Source: Nymphaea colorata
Lineage: Eukaryota > Streptophyta > Magnoliopsida > Nymphaeales > Nymphaeaceae
Assembly (NCBI RefSeq): GCF_008831285.2
Contig: NC_045138.2
Span: forward strand, 41,097,115-41,161,114
Direction of reading: 5' to 3'
Length of the DNA: 64,000 bases
A model generated the notes under the pieces. It was given only the letters and a program-made list of their open reading frames with translations. It did not search any database and was not told where the DNA came from. Below, one piece after another: positions 12,253 through 44,044 of the stretch. The stretch's first letter is position 1; each line of letters starts with the position of its first letter. The position numbers were made by a program, and so were the translations under genes.

Positions 12253-15200
12253 GATTATCTCCTTGGACTCCATCAATCTGCAGCCTCAATTATCAAAGCA
12301 GGTTATAAGTTATGACCTATAAATTTCCAAAATGTCGTTTCAGATTTAATGGTTCTCGATTTTTTTTTTATTATAAAATGTCTCTATAGTAAAATATCTT
12401 CTTATGTTAATGATATAACATGGAAAGGGTCATATTCAATTGCCTTTCAGGATGTAGCATAGTTGGACAGGCAGGTCAGGTCGTAAAGTAATGTAAGAAA
12501 CTAACTTCAAATTTGTTGCTATCGTCAAAAAAACATGAGAAGGAAAAATGCTTGTATGAGAAGGAATTCAAGTCTGGTGCACCAAAATTCATAAAATTTT
12601 AGGGCACGGCCTCCTTTGAAATCAAGGAAAAATGTTTATTTTGACAAAGTTCTACTTTACTTTCGAGTGGTCCTCTCTCTAAATTTTGCTTGTGATTAAG
12701 CGTATTTGGATGATACTTTTAAACGGCATCTGTGTTTTGCGAAAAAAACCCAGATTTGACAAAACAACATTTTCAAAAGGGAATGAATAACTACTGTTTT
12801 TCAAAAACAAAAAACCTGGTTTTCAAAACTTAGTTAAAAAACCAACTTTTAACAAAACCTGATCTTTACAAATAGACATTTTTTTTAGATGCCGTCCAAA
12901 TGCTACCTTACACTTTTCAATTATTTGAAGAAGGTTGCACCCTAGTCACTATAATCAATTGCCTATATAACTTAAGAAAATGAACATCTCGGAAATGATA
13001 TTTAATTTTTTTCTTTCGCATGAAGAAATTTAGGTGCACCCAAGAACTTGGTACACCTGATTTTGTGCGAAAGACATGAAGAAAATCTCAAGAGTTTGAT
13101 GTGAGAGGCACATCCATTGTTAGAGGTGATTCCAATTGTTTGAGAGCTAAGCATAAGTAGGTTTGGTAATCGAATCCAAAGAACCAAACGAGCTTTTCTA
13201 AGGTTGCTTAACGAATGAAACATGTTGGCTAATGCCTCAAGATCATGTCACAAGCTAAATCCAAGTGTGAGCTCAGAAAATACTTTCAAAGATATTTAAT
13301 TGTTTTTAGGTTGTGTTTGATTGCTCCCGATCTAAAGTCCTTAGGATTTTGAGAACCCGGGGTTTAAGATCAGCTGTTTTATTTTTTTAATATTCAATTT
13401 TTTTCTTATTTTGTATTTACTTTTTTTCCGCCGATTGACAAGTTCTTTTTATGTGGATCTTGAATGTATGTTTTTTTCAATGTAAAATGGATTTGAAAAG
13501 TGTGGAATCCGAAATGTATTGTTTGTTTGAAGAGAGAAACTTTTCCATGCAAATCTGGGATCCAGGCAAGCGGAAGGGAACCTCCACTGGTCGGTTGAGA
13601 GGCCGAAGTCCCCCTTCCTTGTTCGGAACTGCATTTCTTCGGGTGTCTAGGGACTTGGGTGAACTTATTGTTACTCCTTTCAATTTGAACCAGTTATAAT
13701 TTCTATCACTATTGACATTGTTGTGGTCATTGCTTTGCTCATACTTTCTCAATGTCTTCCCCATTAAGACGCCATGTTTGCAATGATGTACACTCATTGG
13801 CTTCCATCTTGTATTCAGAAGTTTAAAAGCTTCATACATATCTAGAATGTTCTAAATATCTGTATTGAATTGAAAATTCCAGATATTGCTGATTTAAAAT
13901 TCGATCGGCAAATATATAGGCATAAGAGAGCAAGATATAGGCTGGATATTGTTTTTTCAATTTTTTAATATTTATAAATTCATAAACAAAATATATTTTG
14001 TTGTTTATATATAATATTAATTTACATATAATTGTAACAAAAATCGTCAGATACCTTCCGAGATTACTGCCGATGCATCTTGGAAACGAAGTGCGTCCCA
14101 CAGTCGTGGAACGAGGAAGCAGGAGACGTGTGGAAGTTTTCCTATTGGGGGGACGAGGGTCAGGGGAGTGGCTTTTTCGTGGTTTTCTCGAGGAAACGGG
14201 GCATTTAGTTAGGCTCTAGTGGGGGAATTAGGGACGTTACCGTTCGTCCTCGTCAGCACGTCTGCCTTCAGATCAGAAGCCGCGCGTTTGAATAAGAAAT
14301 TTGAGTTTGAGTTGCCCAACATGTTCAAATTATACATAAACAAGTACATGTTTGAAATAAATGAATTAATCGTCAGATGTTATAAAATTCAGTTCCTGAT
14401 AAGGCTGCCGATTCACCATTCAAATTAAAATATTAAAAAGTATTTTTAATGTAATTAAAAACTAATTAAACATATAAACATTTAAAATTTAACAAATAAT
14501 TAAAGATTCATACATGGTACTCTAGAATTGGCATGATCTTGAGGTTTTACGCTTTATGCTTCAAACTAGGGACAAAGTCTCTCAACTCGAGATAATTTCT
14601 TCAAATTAAAGTGAAAACATATATTTTTGAAAGTTTGAATGGTTTTTTAGTAAATGGAAATGAATGGCAACAACAGCATCTCTACTCGTGATGGAAAGTT
14701 TTGGAAAAAAACTGACCACAAAATATAAAAAAACAGCCAATAACTGGATTTGCCGCTTGACCGAAACCTTATTTCATTTTGCAAAACATTTGATTATTAA
14801 TTTGCTTTTGACCTCATTCTGTTCTTTTAAATGTCAAGGCCTTACCCCAAATACAAATATGTGCTATATTATACACAAATAATTCATGCTGCTAAATTTT
14901 AAAATTTTGAACATAAACGTACATGATTTTTTTTTAATTTCCCAATATATGCAGACACTTCTAGAATGAACAAACTAAATACCTTCAAAGCCCATTTGGT
15001 TGAATTTAATAGTATATAAAAAAAAAGAAACCCTAATCTTATCCTCACACAATTTCTCAGGGTCCAGGTCTTAGTTGACTTGAAAGTGAACAAGTGTCTA
15101 TAAAAATAAAACCGCTGCTAATTCCATGTAGATACAGGGGCAAATTGCAAAACTTCAGCTGCAAATCCGACCCAGGCAGTGAGATACGATTCAAGTGAGA

Positions 15201-15420
15201 ATTTATCTGATTAAAAAAACACACACACACACAACAAGAGGGCACTTGGAAAACTATCAACATAGCATCTTTCTTGAAGTTCGAATCAAGAAAAAAAGAT
15301 ATGAATTTAGTGTCATTTTCTCATTTTCTGTGTTTTAATTTGACAGATCTGGGATATTAATTAAGTTGGTATGGTTGGGCATGTTAATGAAAGACCAAGG
15401 GAGTTGCACATACTCAAGCA

Positions 15421-15421
15421 G

Positions 15422-15472
<51 letters not shown>
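15421..15472. repeat. Compound (CT)n(AT)n microsatellite
   Basis: About 24 bp of CT repeats run directly into about 28 bp of AT repeats. Same layout as other compound arrays in this window, for example at 28661. Confidence 0.9.
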
Positions 15473-15473
<1 letters not shown>

Positions 15474-18197
15474 CACATATCAGGACATTTCTAGATACAC
15501 ACTAATGCTTTGCTTTTGTTATTTGCACGTAAAGACTTAAATAACTTCACATTTATAAGAAGTATCGTGTTGGGATCTTATTAGTAAAATGATTGTGACC
15601 CTTTCCTTTCCCCAGATAGGAAGCGAAATAAATTGAATTCCTTGAAAATGCTAAACTGTGTTTGATTGCCCGATAAATTGTCCGGGATGCTCCTGCTACA
15701 CACGAAACTTTATATCCGGGCATTATTTTCTATATAAAACCAATGTTATCCAAATCGGTTTCTAAGTCAGATCATAGAGACTGAAAAAGTATTTAGAAGC
15801 CTGAATATACCAAGTTAACAGCTTACCATTACCTATCAAATAATAATAATAACAATAAGTTCTAATGAGGTGAAGAGTAATTTAGAAGAACGAGAGGAAC
15901 GAAAAATAAAAAAGAAAAACTAACAAAATAGGAGAGAAAGTAGAGAAATGTATCTGAATAATAAGAATGAAGAATGTTTGTTTTCTGTAAATGTTTGCCA
16001 ATAATATCCGGAGTGATCCTCGGGCAGGTTTGATGCGATAAGAATGAAGAACGAGAAGGAGGCAGAGTAGGAAGAGAAAACACTAAGCTAGAAAAAAAAA
16101 GAAATGTGACCGATCTGGTAAATTCATGTCATGAAGAAGAATGGGGAAGAGGAAATTAAATAATAAAAAAAAAAACCTATGACAGATTTGGCGCGTTTCT
16201 AGTATCCAGAAAATTAACCGAGCGCTTTTGTGAATTTTCAGTTGGACCCGAGAGGGTCAAACCAAAACTTCCAACTTTTTTTCATGAATAACGAATCTGA
16301 AAAAACAATTTCTGGAAGTCGAACACCCAACTGAAGGATAGATGTGTGACCATGATGTTGGATTTCTCAGATGCACTTATTTTCTTTCATTTGCAAGGTC
16401 TCAAATTCTTTACTTGGAATTTGAAGTTTTGCTATTGTTACTTTACGATCTCTATGATATGCTCTTTTCAAAATATTTCAAGCTTCACTTAACTTGATCT
16501 TGATCGCTGATGCGATGCAAGAGAAAATTCTTTTTGAGTGTTTCTTCCGCTTCATTTGAAGATTCCCCTACATCATTTTCAACTAGATCCTAAATATCTT
16601 GTGATATGAAAAATGTCTTCATTTTAATGCTCCAAAATTCTGTGTGAAAGGTTGAAAGTAGTATTCAAATTCATATATGGTGTGTTTTTTTTTAATTTGT
16701 ATGAATTTTTATTAATTTTATGAAAACAGACTTAATTTTTTTATGAAATAACAAAAAACCCATTTATTTTTCATTTCCTTCATTACCTGCTTAGATCACA
16801 AAAGAAACTGATGGTTAAATGAAAGAAACCTAAACTTAATCACGGTTTTGTTATATAACCAAAACTTGAGCATGTATTTGTAAAGTTCATTCCATATGTT
16901 AAACTTACCAAAGAAAACCAGTATGTCTGCTCCCTGGTCAAATTATGTGCAGTAAAATTAATACGAGTTTTCTCTCTCGCACCCATTTATTTAACAAGAG
17001 GACCTTCTAGTGGGAATATCAATGGCCACAAATTTCACACAATGCAGCCGTCAGTCACCAACAAGGCATGGCATCCACAAAATTGATAGGTTCGATCGCT
17101 TTCTCAGTAAAAATGCAACAAAATAAAGGGCAGTTCTACACCATAAGACTTGATATGAGGCTCATAGAGCATAACGAGAGGGCCCAGTAATACCCGTTTC
17201 TTCTTTATAGATACCAACTGCCGTCCAGAACATTTTGGACCATCCCACGTTAGCTGTTGCTTTGGACCAGTACAGACATCCATGATTGGCTCCACTAACA
17301 GTTCGGATCTAGGTTCAAATTCTTCCTCCTTTCCATTTCTCTTTTTCCCTCTGTCTACCTTCAATTTATGGTGTCATGCTCTGATGCACATGGTAGCCCC
17401 ATGTCTGCAAATGTCCACAAGGGTACAAGAAGGCAGATGGAATGTAATATCATTAGTTGGTGTCTAATTTCTGTAGACATGTTTGACTTCCAGAAAGTAT
17501 ATCAGAGTTTAAATTACAAAAAGCACCAACCACTTATCAACTGCCTGCATAAACCAGCCAGGCTACGACTGCATGACGAATGTAGTGGACGGCATGAAAG
17601 CAGCCTACCTCTCAATGAGAACCATTAACTCTCTGCATATGTGGGATAGCTGCCAGTAGTATCTGGAAATAAGGTCTTGCCAGCAAAAAATTTAGTGCAG
17701 AATGTCAAAGACCTTCCATTTGAATGTTACCCAGAATTCTCTTGGCATGTTCCGAGTATCTGTACGTATAACCCCAACTTGCCAATTAAATGGGAGAAAC
17801 CTGTAAGTAAGCCGGTTATTTTTGGTTCTGTGTGTTTCCGAGTCTGAAGAACCATGTTGTGCTTTTGGCTTCTGAAGCTTTAGTGGAATTGGAATCTGAT
17901 TCCACCAAAAGCCTTGATCATTTTCCAGCTGCAATGCTTTGCTTTTCACATAGCAGCCATGGTGTGTATGCTGGAGAAAGAGAGAGATGAACTGCTTTTC
18001 AAATAGCAGCCATACCGTATACGTCATGCACGCACGCTCCGTCTATCACTCTCACATACACACACACACACAGACAGAGAGATCAAATACATGGCTGAAA
18101 ATGCACATTGGTTGGAGACCAATCAATGCATGTGATCCAAATGAAGCTATCGGTTCCTCAGACAAAAAATCTGACATTAAGAAGCGGTCCCCTTTTC

Positions 18198-18644
18198 TCA
18201 TGGATCAAAATGTGCCTGTGGCGTTCTTGTGGCCGAGATTATAACTGAAAGTCCAGCACTGATGTGGAAATAAGGAATCGTTGCCCGTTTGACAAAGCAC
18301 GCGGCAACTACATAGAGAATCCAAGGCAAGTAGTGGGTCCCACCGGCCACCGCACCCGAAATGCAAACCCCAACGAGAATCCTAAACGTGGAATCGGGGC
18401 TCACAATTGAGCAATCCACCGTGCCGAGAACCACATACCCCAAAACGTAAAGATAGATCCTCACCAAGATTTCTTCGAAAGAACCATTTGCTACCACATG
18501 TCCAAAGTTCAGTAGTGTCGCCTTCATGGACAACTTCTGGAATCCGTTGAAAACGGAAAACAAGGCTTTTGATTCAGGAGATGAGAGCATCATACGCCAG
18601 GCACATAATGTCGATGCCAATTTATCTGACAACCAAGTGACCAA
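18198..18644 (-). CDS. Possible 148-residue membrane protein, unconfirmed
   Basis: An uninterrupted frame from ATG (18644) to TGA (18198), less AT-rich than its surroundings. The product has two or three hydrophobic stretches: residues about 62-80 (ending near TVDCSIV), about 87-115 (ILVGVCISGAVAGGTHYLPW onward) and about 122-137 (IPYFHISAGLSVIISAT). These could be membrane segments. It lies 269 bp beyond the stop of the GH2 gene, on the same strand. I recognise no family and see no splice partners. It may be an exon of a larger gene, a transposon remnant or a chance frame. Confidence 0.3.
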   Translation of the reverse strand: MVTWLSDKLASTLCAWRMMLSSPESKALFSVFNGFQKLSMKATLLNFGHVVANGSFEEILVRIYLYVLGYVVLGTVDCSIVSPDSTFRILVGVCISGAVAGGTHYLPWILYVVAACFVKRATIPYFHISAGLSVIISATRTPQAHFDP

Positions 18645-18913
18645 CTAATTTTAACTAAGATTAATCTTGTTCAGCAACGAAATGAGATCAATAGGATACT
18701 AATCTCACCATTGTCCATCTGAATCCATGTGATGTATCTTACCTTGTTTACAAGATCAAATAAAAGTGAAGAACTAAAGGCATAAATACTTCAGAGAGCC
18801 AAAAGGCATAAACCAAATTCAAAGGCTAGCCTACGCAGATGTTCAGAAAAACCCATGCTTACAAAAGGCGTTAAGAGTTCCATAAAGGTAAAGCGTTGGT
18901 TACATTATTGCAT
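18645..18913. other. Spacer downstream of the GH2 gene
   Basis: Probably holds the 3' untranslated region of the GH2 gene. No other feature seen. Confidence 0.4.
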
Positions 18914-38195
<19,282 letters not shown>

Positions 38196-41100
38196 CTCGC
38201 CGGAGAAGGGGAAAACCCTAGAACCGGACCATCTGAAAACCAAAATGTGCGTGCGATTCCGGGAGGAGACAGTAGACACCCGTTCGCGACTCAGTTCTCG
38301 ACAACAATAATCATCGTTCGACTCATAGCTGAACCTCTTTTGCACAGAAAAAACAAGCCGTCCTCAATAACTATTGAAACGCTCACACGTGAGGGATACG
38401 ATCGCCATTTCTTGATAGATGGTGACTGTTGAAACGTTCGGCTTGCTTTTTACATCATTCCTGGCGTCACATCTTTCCGCCAAGAAAATATCTTCCCAAG
38501 AAATGGCACCTTTGTACAACACCGAAGAAACGTCCGCTGTATTCGCGTAATAAAATATGGAATTGTTTTTTGGAAACGCTACGTGTTGAAGTTTAATTTT
38601 ATTTACTTTAACTCTCTTTCCAGTACCAAAATGTTTCCATTGGTGTTAAATAGAAGGTCCCTCCCCCATAAAGGCAAGAGAGGTATGGGTGAAAATTGTA
38701 TCTCTAAAAAATGGCAAAATTGTCTTCCAAATTAGAGGTGGAAACACTATTTTTTTCATTATAGGCATAACACGGGATCTCTGTAAGGGTGAACATGAAT
38801 AGAGTCGAACCCAAGTTCAATCAACTGGAACTCGACTCGGCTGGAGCTTGACAGCAGCAACTCGAGCTCGACTCGATAGTTACATGTTGAACTCGACTCG
38901 ACTAAGGCTTGACAAACTCGTTTGAATATATCAACTTGATTAAGGTTCAACAAACTCGTTTGAATATATCGATTTGATTAAGACTCGACAAACTCAATTA
39001 AGGTTCAAATTCGACTCAGGCAGTTACATGTTGAGCTCGAACTCAACTTGATTATTTGAATGAGTCGACTCATGAACTCGAGCTCGACTCGTTAAGCAAA
39101 TGGTTCGGCTCGAACTTGGTCACAAGCCGAGCTTTAACGAGTCAAGCTCGAGCTCGAGTAGCTCGACTCATTGTTCACCCCTAGATCTCCCTATAGCATC
39201 CTTCCCTTCATATCATAAAAATCAATAACCATGGATCTTAGATCCGTAGGGATCTGAGATTACTAAAGATCTTAGATCCTCACATTTAAGGTCAGACCTC
39301 CTTCTATCCTACCTTGAATGCATGGTTTTTAACATATAACGTGGATTTAAAATCACATTACTGAGCAAAATGAGGTTCTAGGAAGACACACTTTTTAATG
39401 CAATATCATATCTAAGATCATGCAATATCATATCTAAGATCTGATGCTATCAAAATACAACCTAAGGTACAATAACTTGGACATCTTAGCTAGGGACGTG
39501 CGACATTTTTCTTGTGAAAAGCTTACTACTGTTGCTTCGAATAAAAAATCTGGTTGTATTTGTTCAAGTTGTCAACTTGGAAAGGCCAGAACCGAAGCAA
39601 ACACATCTAAATTAATTAGAGAGTGCCAAGATATATGGACACAAAAATTCTTTAGGGCCGTTTGATGCATTGGAAATATGGAGTTGGAAAGAAGTTTCCA
39701 TAAACTTATTTTTAGGAAATGAAGAAATTAAAACAAAATCCAGATTTTCAAAACCTCTTTGTGTTTGTTATACTGGGTTTATGTTCCATGAAATAACTTT
39801 TTCAGTAGTTTGATAAAAATAAAAGAAGAAAACGGTAGCTTTATTTATCCTGGAATTTTTTTCCCACCCCTTGAAATGGAAAAAAATTTCTTTTTATGAA
39901 AATCAACTCAACGTTCAATTTTTTCATCTCAAGTTTGATGGGTAAGAAAAATTTTCAAAAATTTAAATTTTATTTACATGGCTACAAGAAATATTCTGCC
40001 CAACAAATGGGCCTTTAATGATGAGCCAAGGTTCCTCGTTTCTTTTATTTCGGATGAGCACGAGGTTAACAACTTATTGCTTAAAGAACATCTAAAGGGA
40101 CTTCCATTCCTTCCTATCTTCAAGGTCTTGAACTGAGTCAGGACTTAAGTGGGCTACAGTATACTCATCAACTAGAGTGTCGCGATCTCATCTTTCAAGG
40201 TTCAAAAAAGAGCACCCACGAAAATCAAATAGCCGACGTGCCTTTTATGCATATTCCTGTTTGACCAGCGATGCCATACTTTTCGATACATGAAACTCAA
40301 TCTCCACTTCCAACCACATTTAAAAAGCTGTCGAAGAAAAATAAGAACTTCAGTTGGTGCCAAGTCATCATGAAGATTCTCATTATCTTTCCTTCCCTTC
40401 ACTCATTGATGCACATGGATCTTATTTCTAACATGAATAAAATTCATTGAGCAAGTGTTGCTCGTCAAAATCTGCCACAACCATGAGTGGGCACTCGAAA
40501 TGTACCTTATGGGCCGTTCGGCATCCGCAGGGTCGAAGGGAGGAGGTGCACGCTTGGGCCATGGCCTCACTCCAATGAATTAAAAAAAAATACATTGAAA
40601 AAATTAAAAAAAATTTAGTTGCGTCATGTATGGTTTGGATTCAGGTTCATTTTGACCCCACATGAACTGCATAATAAATCCGAGTCCAATTAGAATCCAG
40701 ATCCATTTCTTCACCTAATCTTGCTGAATGGCTCCTGTTTCATTCAATAGACACACAACTATCAAGTGAACAGTAAAAAACATACTTCATGTATACAAGG
40801 ATCATTGTCAATCCTTTTATAATATATTTATCTGAATCATAGGATTAGTCTATTCTTCTCCTAAACATCTTTTTGTTTTTAAAATCCTGCTTGATACTCA
40901 TTAATAGCAGGAAAAGTAGGCAAGTTGAATTAAAGGTGTTTGGCTTGGCATGCTGGGTCTGAGTTGTACTTGTGGACGCCACCAAATAGTATGAGGGGGC
41001 AATGGTACAGAGAGGTAGGGCTTCAGCCATTATAGAAGTAGTTGAGCTTCTGAATCTTGTCTGCTACCATCTCATCAAGCACAAAAATAGTGTTTTAAGC

Positions 41101-41264
41101 AGACATGCTGTAGAAGTGCAGTTAAGTCTCACAGTCAAGATGTTGTTTTCCTGTATGATAAATGAAAAAGGTTGTTAGAAGATGCACATGGTTTCGAAAT
41201 GCCGGTTTGTCGGTTGTCGCTGATGTAGTTGAAAATCGATGGATTTGATTACGATCGTAGAACT
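38196..41264. other. Intergenic region upstream of the GH2 gene
   Basis: Holds the GH2 promoter side (38196 to about 38700), a degenerate CTCGA-rich repeat (38800-39185), and AT-rich sequence. A frame at 39444-39665 (plus) includes CICSSCQLGKARTEA, weakly like the Cys pair of copia pre-integrase domains, but is too short to call. At 40510-40720 there is GC-edged, A-rich sequence resembling the dispersed element family. No gene is supported. Confidence 0.5.
38800..39185. repeat. Degenerate CTCGACTCG-rich repeat, copy 1
   Basis: Dense occurrences of GAGCTCGACTCG and CTCGA/TCGAG, with larger units such as ACAAACTCGTTTGAATATATC repeated at 38909 and 38951. A related block in the window is at 56145-56310. 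It is internally repetitive and non-coding. Confidence 0.75.
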
Positions 41265-41430
41265 AATACACCTTGATGGTCGCCTCTACGACCTGGGAAG
41301 TTCGCCCATTAAAGCGATACGTGAGCTGGGTTCAGAACATCGTGAGACATTTCGGTCCATATCGAGTGTGGGTGTTGAGGAATTCAGAGGACCTTCGCCT
41401 ACTACGAGAGAACCGGGAAGGTTTCGATCA
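41265..41430 (+). other. Nuclear insert of plastid 23S rRNA (decayed fragment)
   Basis: The plus strand contains TTCGCCCATTAAAGCG, GTGAGCTGGGTTCAGAAC, TCGTGAGACATTTCGGTCC and ACGAGAGAACCGGGAAGG in the order found near the 3' end of plastid 23S rRNA. The version is decayed: several G-to-A or C-to-T changes, plus an apparent internal deletion before TTCGCCC. It is not functional rRNA. The plastid form fits better than the mitochondrial 26S form. It lies 109 bp beyond the stop of the strictosidine-synthase-like gene, antisense to it, and may fall within its 3' untranslated region. Confidence 0.85.
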
Positions 41431-41538
41431 GTTGTTGCGTCCCAAGACACACAGAAGAAGATCAGATCACAACTAACATTTGATTAGTGATACATGAAAT
41501 TTCACAGCAAACACACACATGGGGCTTCATCTGTGGAT

Positions 41539-43984
41539 CTAAAGCTTGTATAAACCTGCATAGGGCATGATCACCGAGCCCACCCACAAGTCCCCATTGA
41601 ACTCGTCTACTTCACTTATAAACCTCAGGCTCTTTCCTTCCCTGTCTTCCAGGACATCCAAAACCTCGCCATCTTCACTGAGCTTGATGGCCATAGCTTG
41701 GGATCTCTTGCTCATGAACATCTTGTGCAGGCGTTGGAAGTTCAATGGCAGCTTAAGGATTGCTCTCTTCAACCAAGAGTCATACTGGAGCACCACTGAC
41801 AGAGGTCCTTTCCTCCCGTGCAAGGCTACCCAGAACTCCCCTGCTGAGTTCCTCTTCACATTGTCTGGATAGCCAGGCAAATGAGCAAAAACATCAGTCT
41901 TCCCTGCATTAGGACCTTTGAGCCAGAGCCTTGTGACCCTGCAGCCACTCGACTCGGTCACGAGTATGAAGGATCTGTCTCTGCTCAAGGCCACCCCATT
42001 GGCAAATTTCAAGCCCTTGAGCAGCACCTTCACTTCCTTTGTCTTGGGATCGTAACTCATCAGCCTTCCGCTGTTGTCGCCACTCGCGACCAACATCGCA
42101 AATTGTCTGAAAGAAACAAATTGAACGCAATCAGTCAGTGCTGGAGCCAGAAATTTTTTAGCTAAGGGGCATTATTTTATAAATTCTCATTCACTAATAG
42201 GCATAATATATACAAACAAGCAAATAATTGTAGGGCAGCTATACATAAATAAAGAATATTTAAGGGGCTTGTATAAGGAGACTATATGTAGCTCCTCCTG
42301 CTACTACAATCAGCTTAACTATCCACCATTAATGGTAGCTCAAGGCCCGAAAGGGTTTCGCTCCACCTAACCAAGAGGGTCATTTTTAGATCAATTTCAA
42401 GTTAAAAGTGGTTTGAGCGAGCAAGAGGAGTATTGACTGCCCAATTGAAAGCCAAAGCTATGGGTATCCCAATGCATGTCGGCTAGTACACCCTCACTAA
42501 TTAGGATCACCATACCACTTGAACCAGTGACCAGCCATCTACCAGCCACTTGCTCGAACCATTGCATTCAAGGGTGAAGCGATGATTTTTTTTTCAAGGG
42601 CGAGCCAAATGGTTCAACGAACTTATCCAGGTAGGGTCAAACTAAACCCGAATATAAAAGAACATATTGTACAACTAAAAATTTTCAATTTTTTTAATGT
42701 ATTTTTTTTTTCAATTAGCTGGGGTAGGGCCACGGTCTAGGCCGGCCCCCCTCTCTTTCCGCCCCTGATTGCACCACCATCGGTTGTTCGGATGTAAAAA
42801 GATCTGCCAAACCCAGATCCCAAAGAGAAGGAAAAAACATATTAAAGAAAACAAGAATGAAGATCAATACTTAGGATATGATTAATTGATGTTTAATGTC
42901 GTGTGCGTTCTATTAACATGACAGTCCATAAAAGCACCTAATTTCTAGGTGCTTCCTTGGAAGAAGACCCATATTTTTGCTTCCAATACATTGGACATGA
43001 CATTCATTGCGGTGGGGGCAAATCACGTGGCCCTAAGTTTTGTGGTTGGTGTCCTATCGACAACACATGCATAAGCCAACTAAAAAAAAGGTAACGTAAT
43101 GAATTTGAAGCCTTATTTTTTCCAAATGCATTCCTTAACTTATTGGCAAACTGGTACGTTCATTCATTCGTATGCAACAATTTCATCTTCAAAGCAAATC
43201 ATATACTGTAACACAAGATTATGAAAGATCTTCAAAAGCTTATAAAAAGAGGTTATTAATGAGATGATTGTCGTGATTTCTATTTTTTTGATGTTGGAAC
43301 CGAAACTGTTAGGGGGCAGGTTGAGATCCGTCGAACCAGAGGCTCGAACCTAAAAGTGGATCGAGTTGTTACATATAAAATTTAAATTACAAAAAAAAAA
43401 AAAAAACTTGGACATAGTCATGTGTTTGGCGTAACAAATATCAAAAACTTTTCCTTGACAATTGACAATGAGGGCCCCATCCTTTTCTCAAAGCGACAAT
43501 ACAAAAGAGTCGTACAAGAAACAATGCTTTTTCAGTCCTTGTAGAAGTAAAATATTGCCTTATTTTAAACATTTCTTGTATTTAAAGTAAAAAAAATTGT
43601 ACAATTTTATTTATATATCGGTCAGGCTGATTTGGGTGACATAGACGCATATTAGAGATATTTGAAGCTCGTTTTATTTTGTCAAAATTACAATGTGTAT
43701 CGGAAAATGTCTTGGAACAATACCGAAAAGTCCAATAGAGATAAATTTGCCAAAAATAGGACAACGCCTAAATCTCAAACTTGAATTATAAAACCCAAAA
43801 AAAAAAAAACAGAAGAAAAAGATCACAAGAAACAGAGTAGAGATCAGGCTGCCATTGGTTATACCTTAGGAAGTCTCAATATACAAGAACCCTTTGTTTC
43901 CTTGCTCCAATTTTTACCAAAATCAAATGTGTGGGACACAACTTAAAGGATCAACTGATCTCATTATGTAGCCAATTAGTTTTA

Positions 43985-44044
<60 letters not shown>

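Larger units (their letters stand above)
9272..18197. other. Gene-poor intergenic region with repeat debris
   Basis: Nearly 9 kb without a gene I can support. It contains poly(A)/poly(T) runs, a (CT)n(AT)n microsatellite at 15421-15472, a short direct repeat of about 32 bp at 11725-11778, and tRNA-promoter-like sequences near 10034 and 12453. A copy of a dispersed GC-ended element lies at about 12118-12250. Open frames of 60-120 codons are scattered on both strands and resemble no family. The stretches 13540-13660 and 14040-14280 are less AT-rich than their surroundings and may be old transposon pieces, but I cannot name them. Confidence 0.5.

Noticed and set aside
17280-17340. GGTTCAAATTC resembling a tRNA B box
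   Set aside because: No A box at the correct distance and no cloverleaf could be drawn.
38196-38345. 50-residue N-terminal extension of the GH2 protein from an ATG at 38345
   Set aside because: It precedes the conserved plant N-terminus and has Cys/Arg-rich content unlike the family. It is kept only as an alternative start.
39444-39665. Possible copia pre-integrase domain (CICSSCQLGK)
   Set aside because: Only one short Cys-containing phrase matches loosely. There are no neighbouring integrase or reverse transcriptase motifs.
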